From NCBI GenBank assembly GCA_027559495.1, contig JAMXSV010000021.1, forward strand, positions 682,001 to 746,000: DNA of 64,000 nt. Direction: 5' to 3'. Within the stretch, counting starts at the first letter, position 1; every line of letters begins with the position of its first letter. The notes below the pieces were generated by a model that worked only from the letters and a program-made list of their open reading frames with translations, was not told the origin of the DNA and did no database searches. A program made the translations under genes and the position numbers. This document shows, one piece after another, positions 11,396 to 22,100 of this stretch. Source of the DNA: Aurifilum marmelostoma (lineage: Eukaryota; Ascomycota; Sordariomycetes; Diaporthales; Cryphonectriaceae).

Positions 11396-12190
11396 CTACC
11401 CATCCACCTCAGCAGGGCTCTTGATCCTCAACTCACTGATGCGCAGAACGGTATAGCGATGCTTGCTCTTGACGGTGCGGACCCTCCTGTTCCTGCGCTT
11501 GGTCTTCTCCTTGATGCGCATGGGCTCGCTGTCGACGCCGACGACGGTGGCGCGGCACTCAAACAGCCTCTCGTCGATGTAGGCGACCTCGTTGGACCCG
11601 GGCTTGCGGGCGGTCGGGTCGGTGGGCCGCAGGGTGAAGTCGCGGGAGCCGAGCACGGAGGCGCGGTTCAGGCGCAGGACGTCGCCGGGGGCGACGCCGG
11701 GCATCAGGAAGGGGAGGCGGACCGAGTCGCCTGGGGTGACGAGGTAAGGGCGGCCGTTGATGTGTACTGTGATGTAGTGGGACGGCTGCGAGCGCAGGAG
11801 GGGGAGGAGCTGGCGGACCGAGTCGGGGATGGGCCCTGCGGCAGCGGGCTGGGGTGCGGGCTCGGTCGGTGCTGTTCTCGAGGAGCGGGCTCGGGGTGGT
11901 GATGATGGTGATGGTGCGGAGGAGGAGGCTGCCGTCGTCCTGGCGTGAATTGCCGCTGAAGTCTGCTGCGCCCTGGACGACTTGAGGGAGGCAGATGATG
12001 GTGGTGGTGATGATGGAGGCAGGGCCGGCTGTGCAGACGCCGTTGTGAGGGTGTCGGCGCCGGCGTGTGGGCTGCTGGACGGAGAGGAGGAAGAGATCCA
12101 GCGGGCTCGGATGGGGAGCAGAAATGTGGGAGGCAGCCGCGTCACCGGGCTGCGAAGCTCCAGAGCGGAGCGCAGGATTGATCTGCTCAT
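11396..12190 (-). CDS. MRPL49: Mitochondrial large-subunit ribosomal protein bL21m
   Basis: Single exon, 264 residues. The N-terminus (MSRSILRSALELRSPVTRL) is basic and lacks acidic residues apart from one Glu, a typical mitochondrial presequence. A Ser/Ala/Pro-rich linker runs to about residue 120. The bL21 core follows, with a beta-strand-rich stretch ending VHINGRPYLVTPGD, LRLNRASVLGSRDFTLRP, and the diagnostic basic segment KEKTKRRNRRVRTVKSKHRY near the C-terminus, as in yeast Mrpl49. The protein assembles into the mitochondrial 54S subunit. The tail ends RISELRIKSPAEVDG. It is longer than bacterial L21 because of the presequence and linker. The gene converges with MPS1. An AGGGTTAGGG telobox (minus-strand reading) lies 182 bases upstream. 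Confidence 0.9.
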   Translation of the reverse strand: MSRSILRSALELRSPVTRLPPTFLLPIRARWISSSSPSSSPHAGADTLTTASAQPALPPSSPPPSSASLKSSRAQQTSAAIHARTTAASSSAPSPSSPPRARSSRTAPTEPAPQPAAAGPIPDSVRQLLPLLRSQPSHYITVHINGRPYLVTPGDSVRLPFLMPGVAPGDVLRLNRASVLGSRDFTLRPTDPTARKPGSNEVAYIDERLFECRATVVGVDSEPMRIKEKTKRRNRRVRTVKSKHRYTVLRISELRIKSPAEVDG

Positions 12191-12706
12191 TGTTGTGGAA
12201 GAGTGGTTGGACCTCTATGGCGCCACAGTCTGGCTTGTTGGCGTGGCGGTCTCAACCAAGACAGACAGAGCGACAGAGAAAAGCAGTCGTCGTAGCTTTG
12301 TGATCGGCAACGAAGCATCCCGCAGATATTTTGGCGTTGAGGATAGCAAGTGATGGTCTGTGCGCAAGGCAGACCCTAACCCTCTTTCTCAAGTAGAGCA
12401 GCCTTGCTGCATTTGCTCTTGACAGGGCCAACCCACACAGTACAAGACTAGACCAGGCCACATCAAGACTTTTCTCTGTGTATCTGAGCGACACTTTGCC
12501 GTCGTGTGACACGAATAAATATGCTCCATATGCTCCTGGATATATGCAGCAACATGATTGGTATATATAGCAGCGTACCGCACAATGTACGCTGATGAGA
12601 ACAGCCTGGTCGCTCACACTCTTCGCGGCATATATACTCTCCTCCTATGGACAACCATCATCTCGTCACACGATGAAAGCGTCTGTCTGTCTGCTCCAGC
12701 GATCAG
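12191..12706. other. bL21m promoter / Pmp3-like 3' region
   Basis: This stretch contains the telobox at 12372-12383 and several ATATAT-rich blocks (12535-12570, 12630). It serves as promoter of bL21m and 3' flank of the Pmp3-like gene. No coding sequence is recognised. Confidence 0.5.
12372..12383 (-). promoter_or_regulatory. Telobox-like element upstream of bL21m
   Basis: The plus strand reads GACCCTAACCCT, so the minus strand reads AGGGTTAGGGTC, 182 bases before the bL21m ATG. The same 12-mer occurs at 62840-62851 upstream of RPL9. Telobox-type sites bound by Myb-domain proteins (Tbf1-like) are known in ribosomal-protein promoters of several fungi. Function here is inference from motif and position. 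Confidence 0.5.
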
Positions 12707-13364
12707 TCAGTTCATGACGGAGCTTCGCCTCCCACCACCGCCACCACGATGCCTGCTCGCGGCCGTCGAGGGACCCCTCCTACTACCATTACCCACAATG
12801 CCGGTGCTCTGCGCACTCCATCGGTGACTCCCGCCGCCAACCCCTGCGCTGCTCGACGGGCTCGAACGGCTGCTTCTCTTGGAGGATCGCTTCCGCATCA
12901 GCTTGTCCTCCTTGGCTCTCTGCTCTGCCCTCCACAGCTGCCTCACCCTCTCGTCACTCGCGTCGCCGTTGATGACGTTTCTGCTGTAGATGAACGCCTT
13001 GGGCCCGCCCGGATACCTGCCCTTCTTGACCTTGCGCTTTCTCGAGAAGTAGGTCCATGTTATGTAAAAGCCGTGAACGTGGCCAGGAATCACGCCGCAT
13101 AAAAACCTGCCCGAAGCCTGTTAGACCGGAGCTGGAGGGGACAAAGTGAGAGAGAGTGGCTACCAGAGCGTGTTGATAAGGCAGTCCATGCCGACACCTG
13201 CCACGAGCATCACGGACAGGGGCGGTACTGGGAAAGAAACAGTCAGCCCGTAGCCATGTGTGAACGCCCCAAGCAGGGCGGACGCCAGAGAGAAGTAAGG
13301 GAGGTTGTGCCTTACGAAAAATGTTGATGCACGTCAACGTGATTCGCTCCAGGAATATACCCAT
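12707..13364 (-). CDS. Pmp3/RCI2-family membrane protein with long basic tail
   Basis: Three exons: 13316-13364, 13164-13227 and 12707-13106; 170 residues. Intron 1 (88 nt) starts GTAAGG and ends CCCAG. Intron 2 (57 nt) starts GTAGCC, has a CTAAC branch, and ends GGCAG. After splicing, the first 60 residues show the two-helix Pmp3 proteolipid fold: a first hydrophobic helix with PPLSVMLVAGVGMDC, then the family signature INTLWFLCGVIPGHVHGFY. Pmp3 is a small plasma-membrane protein affecting membrane potential and cation tolerance in yeast. The classic protein is about 55 residues; this one continues with a cytosolic segment containing YPGGPKAFIY and a Ser/Arg/Gly-rich tail. The splice model is supported by continuity of the signature across both junctions. 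The specific role of the tail is unknown. Confidence 0.85.
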
Positions 13365-14124
13365 GGTGACGGGATGAGCTGTCAGATTCTGATCTCTGGC
13401 TGTCGTGGTAGAAGAAGGGCAACTGAGGAAGCTGGTTCAACAAGTCATAAGGTGCCCCTATTTCTTTTCTTTTTATCCTCCCCTTCTTTTCCTTCTTGAC
13501 CAATACGAGGGCCTGAGTGTATCCCGATGATGTACAGCAACATAAATCGATGTTGTTTCTCTCTTCAGCTGGCACTCAGAAAAGAAAGATAGAGAAAAGA
13601 GAGAGGATATAGGCGTGCATTACAATATAAGACAACCGACTTAGACGCAATATCACAGCGAATATCGCCAAAACGTGGAGGCGGACCGCGCTAAAAGGTA
13701 GACAGGTGCCACTATGAGAAATCTAGAACCTTGATAAGAATTTTGTCAAATGGTTCTGCACGTTGAAGTTCGACGGAGGAATAAAACTTCAAGGGCCATG
13801 ACGAACTGGCTGCAGCGCTGCGTGCCTTCCAAAGCAGGATTCTGGTCTCAATCTTGGTTGCACTTGCTGTGTGTGCGTGCATGCATGCAGTAGGTGACGT
13901 CACCCGAAGCACGCATCTTGAGCCTCAAACATTGGCGCGCCAGGCAATTTCCAAAATGAAATTTTTCTGTCTGGATTACAAAAAGAGGAAATAATACTGT
14001 GGGCTATAATGACATTTTACATGTCTCATCATTCGTCAAAGCCAGTCCCATGTCTGAAGAAAACGAAGTCCTCTTCTCTCTCTCTCTCGGACTCAGCCAT
14101 CAAGAAGCAACAATCTGCTCTCTT
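13365..14124. other. Intergenic region Pmp3-like / lipocalin
   Basis: This holds the promoter and leader of the Pmp3-like gene and the 3' flank of the lipocalin gene (both minus strand). It is somewhat AT-rich around 13560-13650 and 13950-14030. No gene, RNA or repeat family is seen. Confidence 0.5.
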
Positions 14125-15014
14125 CTAGGTGTAAAGGCATCCGGATTGGCTGTCCGTCACAATCAGGGCCTCGTCCGAGCCCAGGGCCACTGCGCGCGCC
14201 ACAAGGGTCTAGTATGTAATGCCATGTCAGAACGCTGCACACCCTTGTATGCTTTCTGGTTCGAGAGGATGATGAACTCACGTCGATCTCGGTAGTCGTC
14301 AGGTTCTGCTCGCGGCTGAGCACAAACAATGTCGAGAAGTCTGGAGACTGCACGATGGCATAGTCACCCTCCACATACTCTGTACAGACAGGAAATGAGG
14401 TTAGCAGACAAGGATATATTGGTGCTGCTGCTGCTGCTGCTGCTGCTGCTGCAACAGCTACTACTGCGATGGTACCACTCACCCTGAACAATGTAGTTAG
14501 GTCCGGGGCAGACATCGCCAAACCCTTCCAGCGTCACGACAAAGACACCAGCATCGCCATAGGCCGTGTCCGCGGCGGTCGCCGTTCCCTCGATGCTGAT
14601 GGGCAGGCCCAGCTCCTGGCACTCGTTGACGACGTGCACGGTGCCGTTGTCGTTGAGCGTGTAGTTGGCGGTGATGCACTTGCAGCCGGCGTCGAAGATG
14701 GCCGTGTACCCAGCCACCTGGTACCAGACGCCCAGGTAGGTACTGATGTCAAAGGTCGAGTCCGCAATGGGGTAGAAGCACTCGCTGTTGCAGCAGAAAA
14801 GAAGAGGGTGTTAGCAGAGGCGGAGGTGGTTATCCTTCATGGAGGTGGTGGTGGGGACTCTGATGGAGGAGGAGTAACGGGGTCCTTCTCACCCGTCCCA
14901 GTTGGCAGAGACGACGTTCGTCCCGTTGGACGTAGTGGCCCTGGGAGACACAGATGACGCTGAGGCTACCGCAGCCAGCGACAGGGCGGATGTGAGGATG
15001 GACGCGGAATGCAT
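14125..15014 (-). CDS. Secreted lipocalin-domain protein
   Basis: Four exons: 14893-15014, 14483-14784, 14282-14379 and 14125-14208; 201 residues. Introns are 108, 103 and 73 nt with CTAAC or CTGAC branches; the third ends in a TAG acceptor. The N-terminus (MHSASILTSALSLAAVASA) is a signal peptide. The lipocalin signature follows: STYLGVWYQVAGY (the G-x-W motif of strand A), then CITANYTLNDNGTVHVVNEC, GVFVVTLEGF, NYIVQEYVEGDYAIVQS, LFVLSREQNLT, and a C-terminal helix with ARAVALGSDEALIVTDSQ ending in a conserved Cys (GCLYT). This matches the apolipoprotein D/Blc type, eight-stranded barrels that bind small hydrophobic ligands. Three or more NxT/S sites suggest glycosylation. Ligand and biological role cannot be read from sequence. 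Confidence 0.88.
14424..14450 (+). repeat. (GCT)9 trinucleotide repeat inside lipocalin intron 2
   Basis: Nine perfect units; on the transcribed (minus) strand it reads as a CAG run. It lies between the donor (14482) and the branch-like TGCTAAC, upstream of the real acceptor at 14380. Confidence 0.95.
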
Positions 15015-16174
15015 TTTGGATTGTCTTTATTTGGTAGAGTAGCAGGCCAACAGCTAATACTGCCTCTGGAGAAGAATGACGATGAAGAGGAAGGAGAAGG
15101 GTGATGGACTGTCCCAAACGATATTCTGTATGGCTGTCTCTCCCTCTCCCGTTATCATCGCCGTCGCAGCCTTCCCTTCTTAAATATCCTTCTCTGTAGA
15201 TCACATTCGACCTTCAACCGAGGCCAACATCGCGATCGGCTCATAAACACAGCTGTCTCGGTGAGCATTCCTCAGCCCACAAACATTCTCGCATTCGCTT
15301 CGAACAAGCGTCCCCTCCATTTCCGCCCTTTCGCATCGCTGGTATCCAAGGAAAAGAAAGAAGCAGAGGGGAAGGGGGAAAAAAATTAAAGGGGGGGGGG
15401 GACCTTGGAGACAACAAAGCAAGCCGATCCGGTCACGACCTTCCCTTTCGAACCTTTTCAACGCTTTCTTGACCCTCTGTGTCTCTGTGTATCTCTCTCA
15501 TTACCGCAGTGAAGTCTTCTGAATCCGGTATCCAGCGCGTGAAGAGTGTGGTGTCTTAGAGATCGGGGCTCCCAGCCCGCGATGACGGTGTCATAGACAT
15601 GGAAACCCTCATCAGAAATCGCGGTGGTGATCGCTCGATCTTCGGGAGCCCGGGGGGTTCCCCTCTCCCCCTTCCATTCAAGATGGGGCGCAGGACCGGG
15701 GATGAAATGACCCACTGTGCGCCCGAGGTTTGTGGTTTGGGGCTGGTCGGCCGCGGGACGGAGACGGTTGACACTTCGGGCAGGTGGTGTTCTTGTTGCC
15801 GGCTCCCGGACCAAAAAGCAAGATTCCTATGTTCTGTCCCAGAATGCCATGACGACGATCTCATGTTTCACGCTTGGAATGGACAGGACGCCGAAATCTG
15901 AGGCTGACGGGATGGGCGGGGAAAGCAAAATGTACCATAATGCATACTGAAAATAGTAAAAGTAGTGGTCATGCTTGAATAAGAAGCTCTGATAGGGCCA
16001 CCACGACAAAACCTGATCGCGGCGGCCCGTGTTTGGTTGTAATTTGAAGCACTGAGCTAGGTACAGTTGTGCTCCTGGGGGTATCTCTCGACGCGTCTCA
16101 ACAAAAGATTGTCTACCAATGCAATACGCTCAACTTCCGATCCTGGCAGCCAGAAACAATGTGCGGCCACTTGT
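15015..16174. other. Intergenic region lipocalin / APC2
   Basis: Promoter side of the lipocalin gene and 3' flank of APC2. It contains a run of about 11 G near 15391 and CT-rich blocks. Open frames at 15458-15901 on both strands overlap each other and have no protein character. No gene is called. Confidence 0.55.
15179..15189 (-). promoter_or_regulatory. Possible TATA element of the lipocalin gene
   Basis: The minus strand reads GGATATTTAAG, about 165 bases upstream of the lipocalin ATG. Position and composition fit a TATA-like element; unproven. Confidence 0.3.
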
Positions 16175-19141
16175 TCACTTCTTCGCCAGCTTGTATTTGG
16201 CGCCTACAAGCTCCAGCTCTCCCGCTTCCACCTTCTCCGCCAGAAATTCCTGTAGTTCCTGGTCGCTCCACGAGAATCCATCGGGGATCAACATCCTCAT
16301 CATCATGGCCATCTGGCCGAGCGGCACCATAGGCATCGAATTTGTCAGCATACCCACGATGAACTGCCAGTACATGGCCCTCCTCTCATTCTCCTTGGCG
16401 TCCATCGCGCTGGTCGTACCAGCCCGCTTCACACCAGAAGGCTTGGGCGGCATTCCCGGCACCTGGTGCTCCCCTTCCAGCGCTGCCGGTGCTGACGCCG
16501 AAGCATGAAGCTCCGGTCTGGTCAGCGGGGAATCCCTTCGTTCCAGCACCACATATGTATCGGGCGAGGTCGAGTATCGAGCGAGAACCCCTTTCAGCTC
16601 CCATGTCTCGAGTGCCTGGAGCACTAGCTCCTCATCCATCTGGAGCATCTCCTGGAGCTCCTGGACAGTCCGACGGGTTGGGCCGCCGGCGCCACCTCCT
16701 TCTTCTTGTCCTTCGCTGTCCTGAAATGCGTAGATGACAGCCGCCTCAAAAGTCTTGCACTCCACGTTGATGGTGCGATCCTCCAGCTCTAGCTCAACCG
16801 TGGCCTGGCCAAGCTGGTGCAGCCAGGTCAGCTTTCGGGAGGCCTTAAGGCGTTCGAACCCGACTTCATACTTCTCTTGCTGCTGCGCGACGGGCCGTGG
16901 CAGGTTGAAGGTCTCCTGCACGATGTCGGGCCAATACAGGCGAGACAGAATGCGCGCGTGGTATGGCACCTGGCCTTGTTGCTCCTCGTCCAGGTCTAGC
17001 TGCCTGCCCATGTCCATGTATGTAGGTGGTGTGGCCGGCGTTCCAAAGGCCCTTGGGGGCTGGGCTGGCTGCCCCAGCTGGACCCTGCGGATCCGCGTGT
17101 CAACCTTTCGCGAGTCGTAAATGTCCTTGATCATCACCTCGCAGTTCTGCAGTGCCGATTCGCTGAAGCGTTTCTGCAGAAGATCGAGTACTCTCTTCTC
17201 CTGTGAGAAATCTGTCTGGCTGGATAACAGGTGCTCAGAAATGATGTTCTGGAACTCCTTGATGAAGACTTCTTCAGACCCAAGCGTGCTGATGAGCGTG
17301 CCAATGACGTCCTCGGATCTGGGGCGCCTGTAATTTATACCTGCGTCCACTGGATCCGGCACCCATTCCATATCGTCCCAGTCGAGATCATCCTCATCAG
17401 CAGCGTCCGTTCGCCGCTGCTGGTCCGGGTCATTAAGGAGCGCGGCGAGCTCAACCAACTTCTTACTTACGCCGCTGTCAGGAGAAAGGGATGACTTTTC
17501 TGCCGTCTCAACTTCCTCTGGACCTGCGAGCAGACCCGTGACCACAATACGGACGGCATCTTCTCGCTGAACGAGGTAGAGTTGGAGTGAGGGGACCACC
17601 CGGCTCAGGAGGACCTTGGAGTGGTCGAGGGCATGAAACGCGCGGATCATGGAGATGTAGACTCGCAATATGTCCAACGTAGACCGCGCCGGGTGCAGCA
17701 GACGTTTCTGGAGCGCAGACGAAAACACCTCGGTCAATTGCCAGCGCCGCTGAGGAGTCGTGACGCTGGCCTTGAGATCATCGAGCGCTCCCTTGCTCGC
17801 CGGCCACTTCAGCACGATATCGAAGAGCTCCGAGGTCCTCAGAGCAGCGATACGTCCGATCCCTATCTCTTTCCACTGCTGAACATCGGCTAAGGACACA
17901 ACCTTTGACTTGGTGCTTGCCTTCTCAGCGCGGCTCAGCACCTCTAGTGCCAGACGGGCAAATGAGTTCTCTATCCAGTCGCAGAGTGATACGATGCACC
18001 ATGAGACCTGCGACAGGCCCAGCGTTCTGATGGCCTCCCTGTTCAGCCCGCGGCCGCTCTGCATTCTTGAAGAAGATCTCCAGACGCCGGCAAATGACTG
18101 GTGGACATACTCGTCCATCTTCTTGTCCATGATCTCGGCTACCAACACCTGAAAGCTCTCGCCAGCCATGCCGACCTGGTTCAGCGCCTCGACAAGCTGA
18201 AGGAGACACTCTCGCGTATCCTCACAGGTCCGACTTCTCTTGGCCTTGGGCATCTGCAGTGTCTGTTCTATGAGAGGGCCGAGGACCGCGTGCATGACTG
18301 GCAATATGGGACCTGCAGCGTTGGCTACGAGAGCATGCAGATCATGTGTGAAACGTATGATGATGGCATCTGACGTAGTGCTCGGACCCGCTGAGCGGTT
18401 GCTTTGCTCGATAGCCCGAATAATCGGGAAAAGGCGGGCAAAGTACTGTCGAAAAGTCAACTGCAAGTGTTGCACAATCCTTTGAAGGGCAGTCATACAG
18501 ACGCTGTCCATGACATCTTCATTATCACCCTCGCCATGGGCAGCAGCCCGTCGACACGCCCTAGCCAGGTAATGATGTTCATGATCGATGAAGTGCGCCC
18601 TCACTTGATGACTATGCCAGGCCAGGACGTCGTATGAAACCCCAGCCCCGTGGTTCAGTTGACTAGCCTGCGTGACCTTGACAAGTGCAGTATTGAACTC
18701 ATCCTCCTGGTCCTGGGAGGCGAACTGGAGCTCAGGGGTGGCCGACGCCCCGTCAGACTCTCGCAGTGGTACACCAGAGGAGAGACCTAGCGTCGACGTG
18801 ACAATGATCCAGGCACTGGCTAATTGGTTCGTCTCATCTTCAGCTGATAGCGTACCCCTGCCGAAGATTGGCTGTGACAGCGGGGACGCGGTCCAGAAGG
18901 ATGTCGTCGCAGTGGAGGCGTACGTGGACGCCTCGGAAAGTTGGTGTCCGACAATGTGACCTTGATCTTTGGCTGTTCTGGACTGCAGCTGCGACTGCGA
19001 TTGCGACGGTGCTGACTGTGACTGGGTCGACTGGAGCTGCGGTGCCGAAGCTGAGAGAAGGTGGTTTGCTGAAAAGACAGAGTGGAACACACGGCGTCGC
19101 CTCGCTCTCGCCTGAGACGCCGGGGCCACCTCGGCGGCCAT
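16175..19141 (-). CDS. APC2: Anaphase-promoting complex subunit 2 (cullin-like)
   Basis: Single exon, 988 residues, ATG at 19139-19141. The N-terminal half is helical cullin-repeat-like sequence (for example ALQRIVQHLQLTFRQYFARL). The cullin-homology region lies in the C-terminal third: EDVIGTLISTLGSEEVFIKE, then FSQEKRVLDLLQKRFSESAL, CEVMIKDIYDSRKVDTRI, RILSRLYWPDIVQETFNLP, and SRKLTWLHQLGQATVELELE. The winged-helix (Apc2/WHB) domain ends the protein, with WQFIVGMLTNSMPMVPL, MLIPDGFSWSDQELQEFL, and the terminal GAKYKLAKK. Apc2 pairs with the RING subunit Apc11 as the catalytic core of the APC/C ubiquitin ligase, acting in the nucleus at anaphase onset and mitotic exit. Length and domain order match fungal family members. 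A long frame overlapping the start is discussed in findings. Confidence 0.94.
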   Translation of the reverse strand: MAAEVAPASQARARRRRVFHSVFSANHLLSASAPQLQSTQSQSAPSQSQSQLQSRTAKDQGHIVGHQLSEASTYASTATTSFWTASPLSQPIFGRGTLSAEDETNQLASAWIIVTSTLGLSSGVPLRESDGASATPELQFASQDQEDEFNTALVKVTQASQLNHGAGVSYDVLAWHSHQVRAHFIDHEHHYLARACRRAAAHGEGDNEDVMDSVCMTALQRIVQHLQLTFRQYFARLFPIIRAIEQSNRSAGPSTTSDAIIIRFTHDLHALVANAAGPILPVMHAVLGPLIEQTLQMPKAKRSRTCEDTRECLLQLVEALNQVGMAGESFQVLVAEIMDKKMDEYVHQSFAGVWRSSSRMQSGRGLNREAIRTLGLSQVSWCIVSLCDWIENSFARLALEVLSRAEKASTKSKVVSLADVQQWKEIGIGRIAALRTSELFDIVLKWPASKGALDDLKASVTTPQRRWQLTEVFSSALQKRLLHPARSTLDILRVYISMIRAFHALDHSKVLLSRVVPSLQLYLVQREDAVRIVVTGLLAGPEEVETAEKSSLSPDSGVSKKLVELAALLNDPDQQRRTDAADEDDLDWDDMEWVPDPVDAGINYRRPRSEDVIGTLISTLGSEEVFIKEFQNIISEHLLSSQTDFSQEKRVLDLLQKRFSESALQNCEVMIKDIYDSRKVDTRIRRVQLGQPAQPPRAFGTPATPPTYMDMGRQLDLDEEQQGQVPYHARILSRLYWPDIVQETFNLPRPVAQQQEKYEVGFERLKASRKLTWLHQLGQATVELELEDRTINVECKTFEAAVIYAFQDSEGQEEGGGAGGPTRRTVQELQEMLQMDEELVLQALETWELKGVLARYSTSPDTYVVLERRDSPLTRPELHASASAPAALEGEHQVPGMPPKPSGVKRAGTTSAMDAKENERRAMYWQFIVGMLTNSMPMVPLGQMAMMMRMLIPDGFSWSDQELQEFLAEKVEAGELELVGAKYKLAKK

Positions 19142-22100
19142 GGATGCTCTCGTTCAGGCCTGTTGGGAGCCGCGAGGCTTGAAACCCAAGTCGCAGGTGC
19201 AGATACACGAAATGTCTGGCTCCTGTTCCTTCGGGATCGACGTTTAGGCCTGCTATCTTTGGGCTGGGTCGGGCTGTCTCTCCTCCGGTATTTCCAGCCG
19301 TGGCGTGAAGGCGAGGAGGGGACAGAGGCCAGATGGAACGACGCGTCTGAGGGGCGTAGAGCTCTTGGTGGCAAACAAAGTGTGGTGTGATGCGATCTAC
19401 GGACGAGGAATGGAATCTTGTCCCCTTTAGACCGTTGCTTGGAGGGAGCGTAAGGTATGGTGTTGGGTGTTGCTGGCCACTGGGTCGTGACAGCCTGTTT
19501 TGGCTGTTGCTGCTTTTGGTGGTGTTGATATTGAATGTTTGGGGAAGGCGGTTGACAGGGCCACGGACTGGCCCGTGCGTCCATGGGCCTGGCGCTTGTT
19601 CTAGCTTGCTGAGCGTATGAGGTCCGTGCTCTAAGCGCCATCCCCATAGAAATCCGACCTCGAGTTTGACCACATCTCTCCTCTTCTTACCGCCCACAAC
19701 AACCCTCCTCTTTCAACCACCCCTCCTTCCCTTTCTTTTCTCTCTCATCTTCACACCACACCAGCGTGGAAATCCTACGCAACGTGGCAAGCTCGATGTC
19801 GAATCTGGGACCAAAGGACGAGGGTGGAGTGGGGTCTGGTGTGGTCAGCCGGGCACTCGAGGTGGCAGCATCCTCCGCTTATTTGGTCGCGGAAAGGCAT
19901 CCACACACGCGCACGCACACACACCCTCACGAGCTCAACACACCATCAAGACCTGACACACCATCCTGGCGTGACTCGCTGTCTACTTGACACCCGACGG
20001 TTGACACATGGCACGGCGTGTCGTCCTCAGGAGAGCAAGCCATCACAGAGCAGCCCATAAAGTCTATAGACCTCTGCCTGCTCGGGACCGAGACGATGAT
20101 TGCTCGATCGTGTCCATGGAACGCACGACGGATCCTTCCCGTGAACACTTCGCCTGCCATGCTGCCGTGTCAGATTCCTTGCGCAACGGGTCGGGGCACA
20201 CCGCGCTTTGCCATCGGTCAAGCCACCCAGACACTATTCCTCTCTCTTGGTCTCTTCAGCACATGGCATGCTCGCTGACAGGCGGAGTATTGGCCTTATA
20301 CATCGCCGAAAGCCACACGCGGGTCCAGCCAATTCCTCGTCGAGTGTGAGCTAAGCATAGGTATGATCACATCCAGTCCCTGGACCGGATATCAGCGTGT
20401 GCTCGTTCTCTGGTTAGTGAGGCGTCTGGCTCAACTCATGAAAGCACGACAAAGAAGTACTGGTCATGGAATTGTCTTTGGTTCAACGCTCCCAGCGGAA
20501 GCGAGAACCCGCGCATCCTGGCCGGCGACATCCTCACGGAGATCGCCACCCCCTCTCGTGGATCAGCCGTCTTTTCTTACTAGCACCGACATGTCTTCTC
20601 GATTCTGTATGGGATCGACGGCTCGGTCCTCCCTGAAAACGTGTGAGACGAGGTTGGACAGAGGTCCCAAGGTAGAGGTCGACGAAAGAGCTCAGAAGAT
20701 GGGCTGGAACCTCAGCCCGCATTGCCGCTCAGCCGGGTCACAGTGATCTTACTATGGTACCTGCTCTTGTGCTCTACCATGGATAGATAGACACACACAG
20801 AGACAGCAAGAAAGAGCCGGCGCTAGATACCCAGGCCACACCACAGCTGCACGAATGTCGCCTCTCACTTTTGGCTAACCGAGACTAATACACTGGTCCA
20901 GCTACTACGTTGCAGAGCTCTGAATCAATGGAATATCATCGGCCGAAGTCATAACATTTTAGAAATTGTCGTGGTGGTAGTGGTGGCGGCGGCGGCGGCG
21001 GAAGCAGCAGCAGCGTCAGCAGCGGGTCAACTACGACACTGTATACTACTGCATTAAGTATGACCAAGTACTGAAGCAGTCAGATCATCTCGGCTCTGTT
21101 TTGAGTCCTCAGAATCAGTCAAGGCACCGATCGCCACCGTACATCGTGCTGGATCCCAAAGCTGTTGGTGGCATCTGCAAGGTTGGGGGCGGAACGCGGT
21201 CTATCTGGGAAGTACAGGCCTGTAACAACGATGGATCCTCCTAGCTTCCAGGCGATGCAATGCACTTCACACTCAGGGTCCCCTTTTGCTGCTCCAGACA
21301 TCTGCAGACATCATCATCCTGCGACACTGAACCCTTGGCACGCAAGCTTGTCCATCGGGGGCCACACGCAGTCCTGTCGAATTTGCTATTGCCTTTGTAC
21401 ATGCTCCGGCAGAGCTGCCAGATAGCCAACCAACACGACCCAGACGACGTAACATCACTGCCCGAACGAATGAGCTACCCAGCGAAGCAAGTTTGGTTCA
21501 AGTTTGGTCTATTTGTGGCTACCATGTGGCAATTGCGCAGGAAACGTTTAATCCGCTCGAGACTCGTCGAGAAGTCGTCGAATTGTCGGATCCAGTACCT
21601 CTTCTGTGTCGACTATATACAGTCTACATACCGTGTATACACATCGTGCAGTACAAGCACAATCACATCTGGATCTATCAGCAACGTTGGTGATCGGTAT
21701 TAAAGCTACATTAGCGAGGCCCATTCTGTCGATTTTCATGTACGCACAGGGCCTAGTCCCTTGAGAGTTTGCTTCATATTGAACAACAGGCCCGCCGCAG
21801 TCCAGAAACGACCGGCTACCGCTTGAACATCACTGCTTGAAGAGGGAGAGGGGGGGATACAGCACCTTGCTCGGCACGTCTCCGGCTATCTTCATTCCGT
21901 ATGCCGCTCCCCACCTAACAGCCAGTCTCGCAATTTCGGCTGGTGGTCCGCTAGCGAAGGTCAAGTGCACCGCCCGGGGTCCTTTTGTTCCCCTGGCAAA
22001 AAGGCGGGAACAGATATGGGTACCAGGACAGGCCCTGGGAAGCCTGGTCAACGTAGGTGCGCCCGCTGTCCTCCAGAACAGACATTAATCCCTCTCTCTC

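Noticed and set aside
14250..14270. GGTTCGAG resembling a tRNA B-box
   Set aside because: Lies in lipocalin intron 3; no matching A-box or foldable arms nearby. I saw no convincing tRNA or 5S rRNA gene anywhere in the window.
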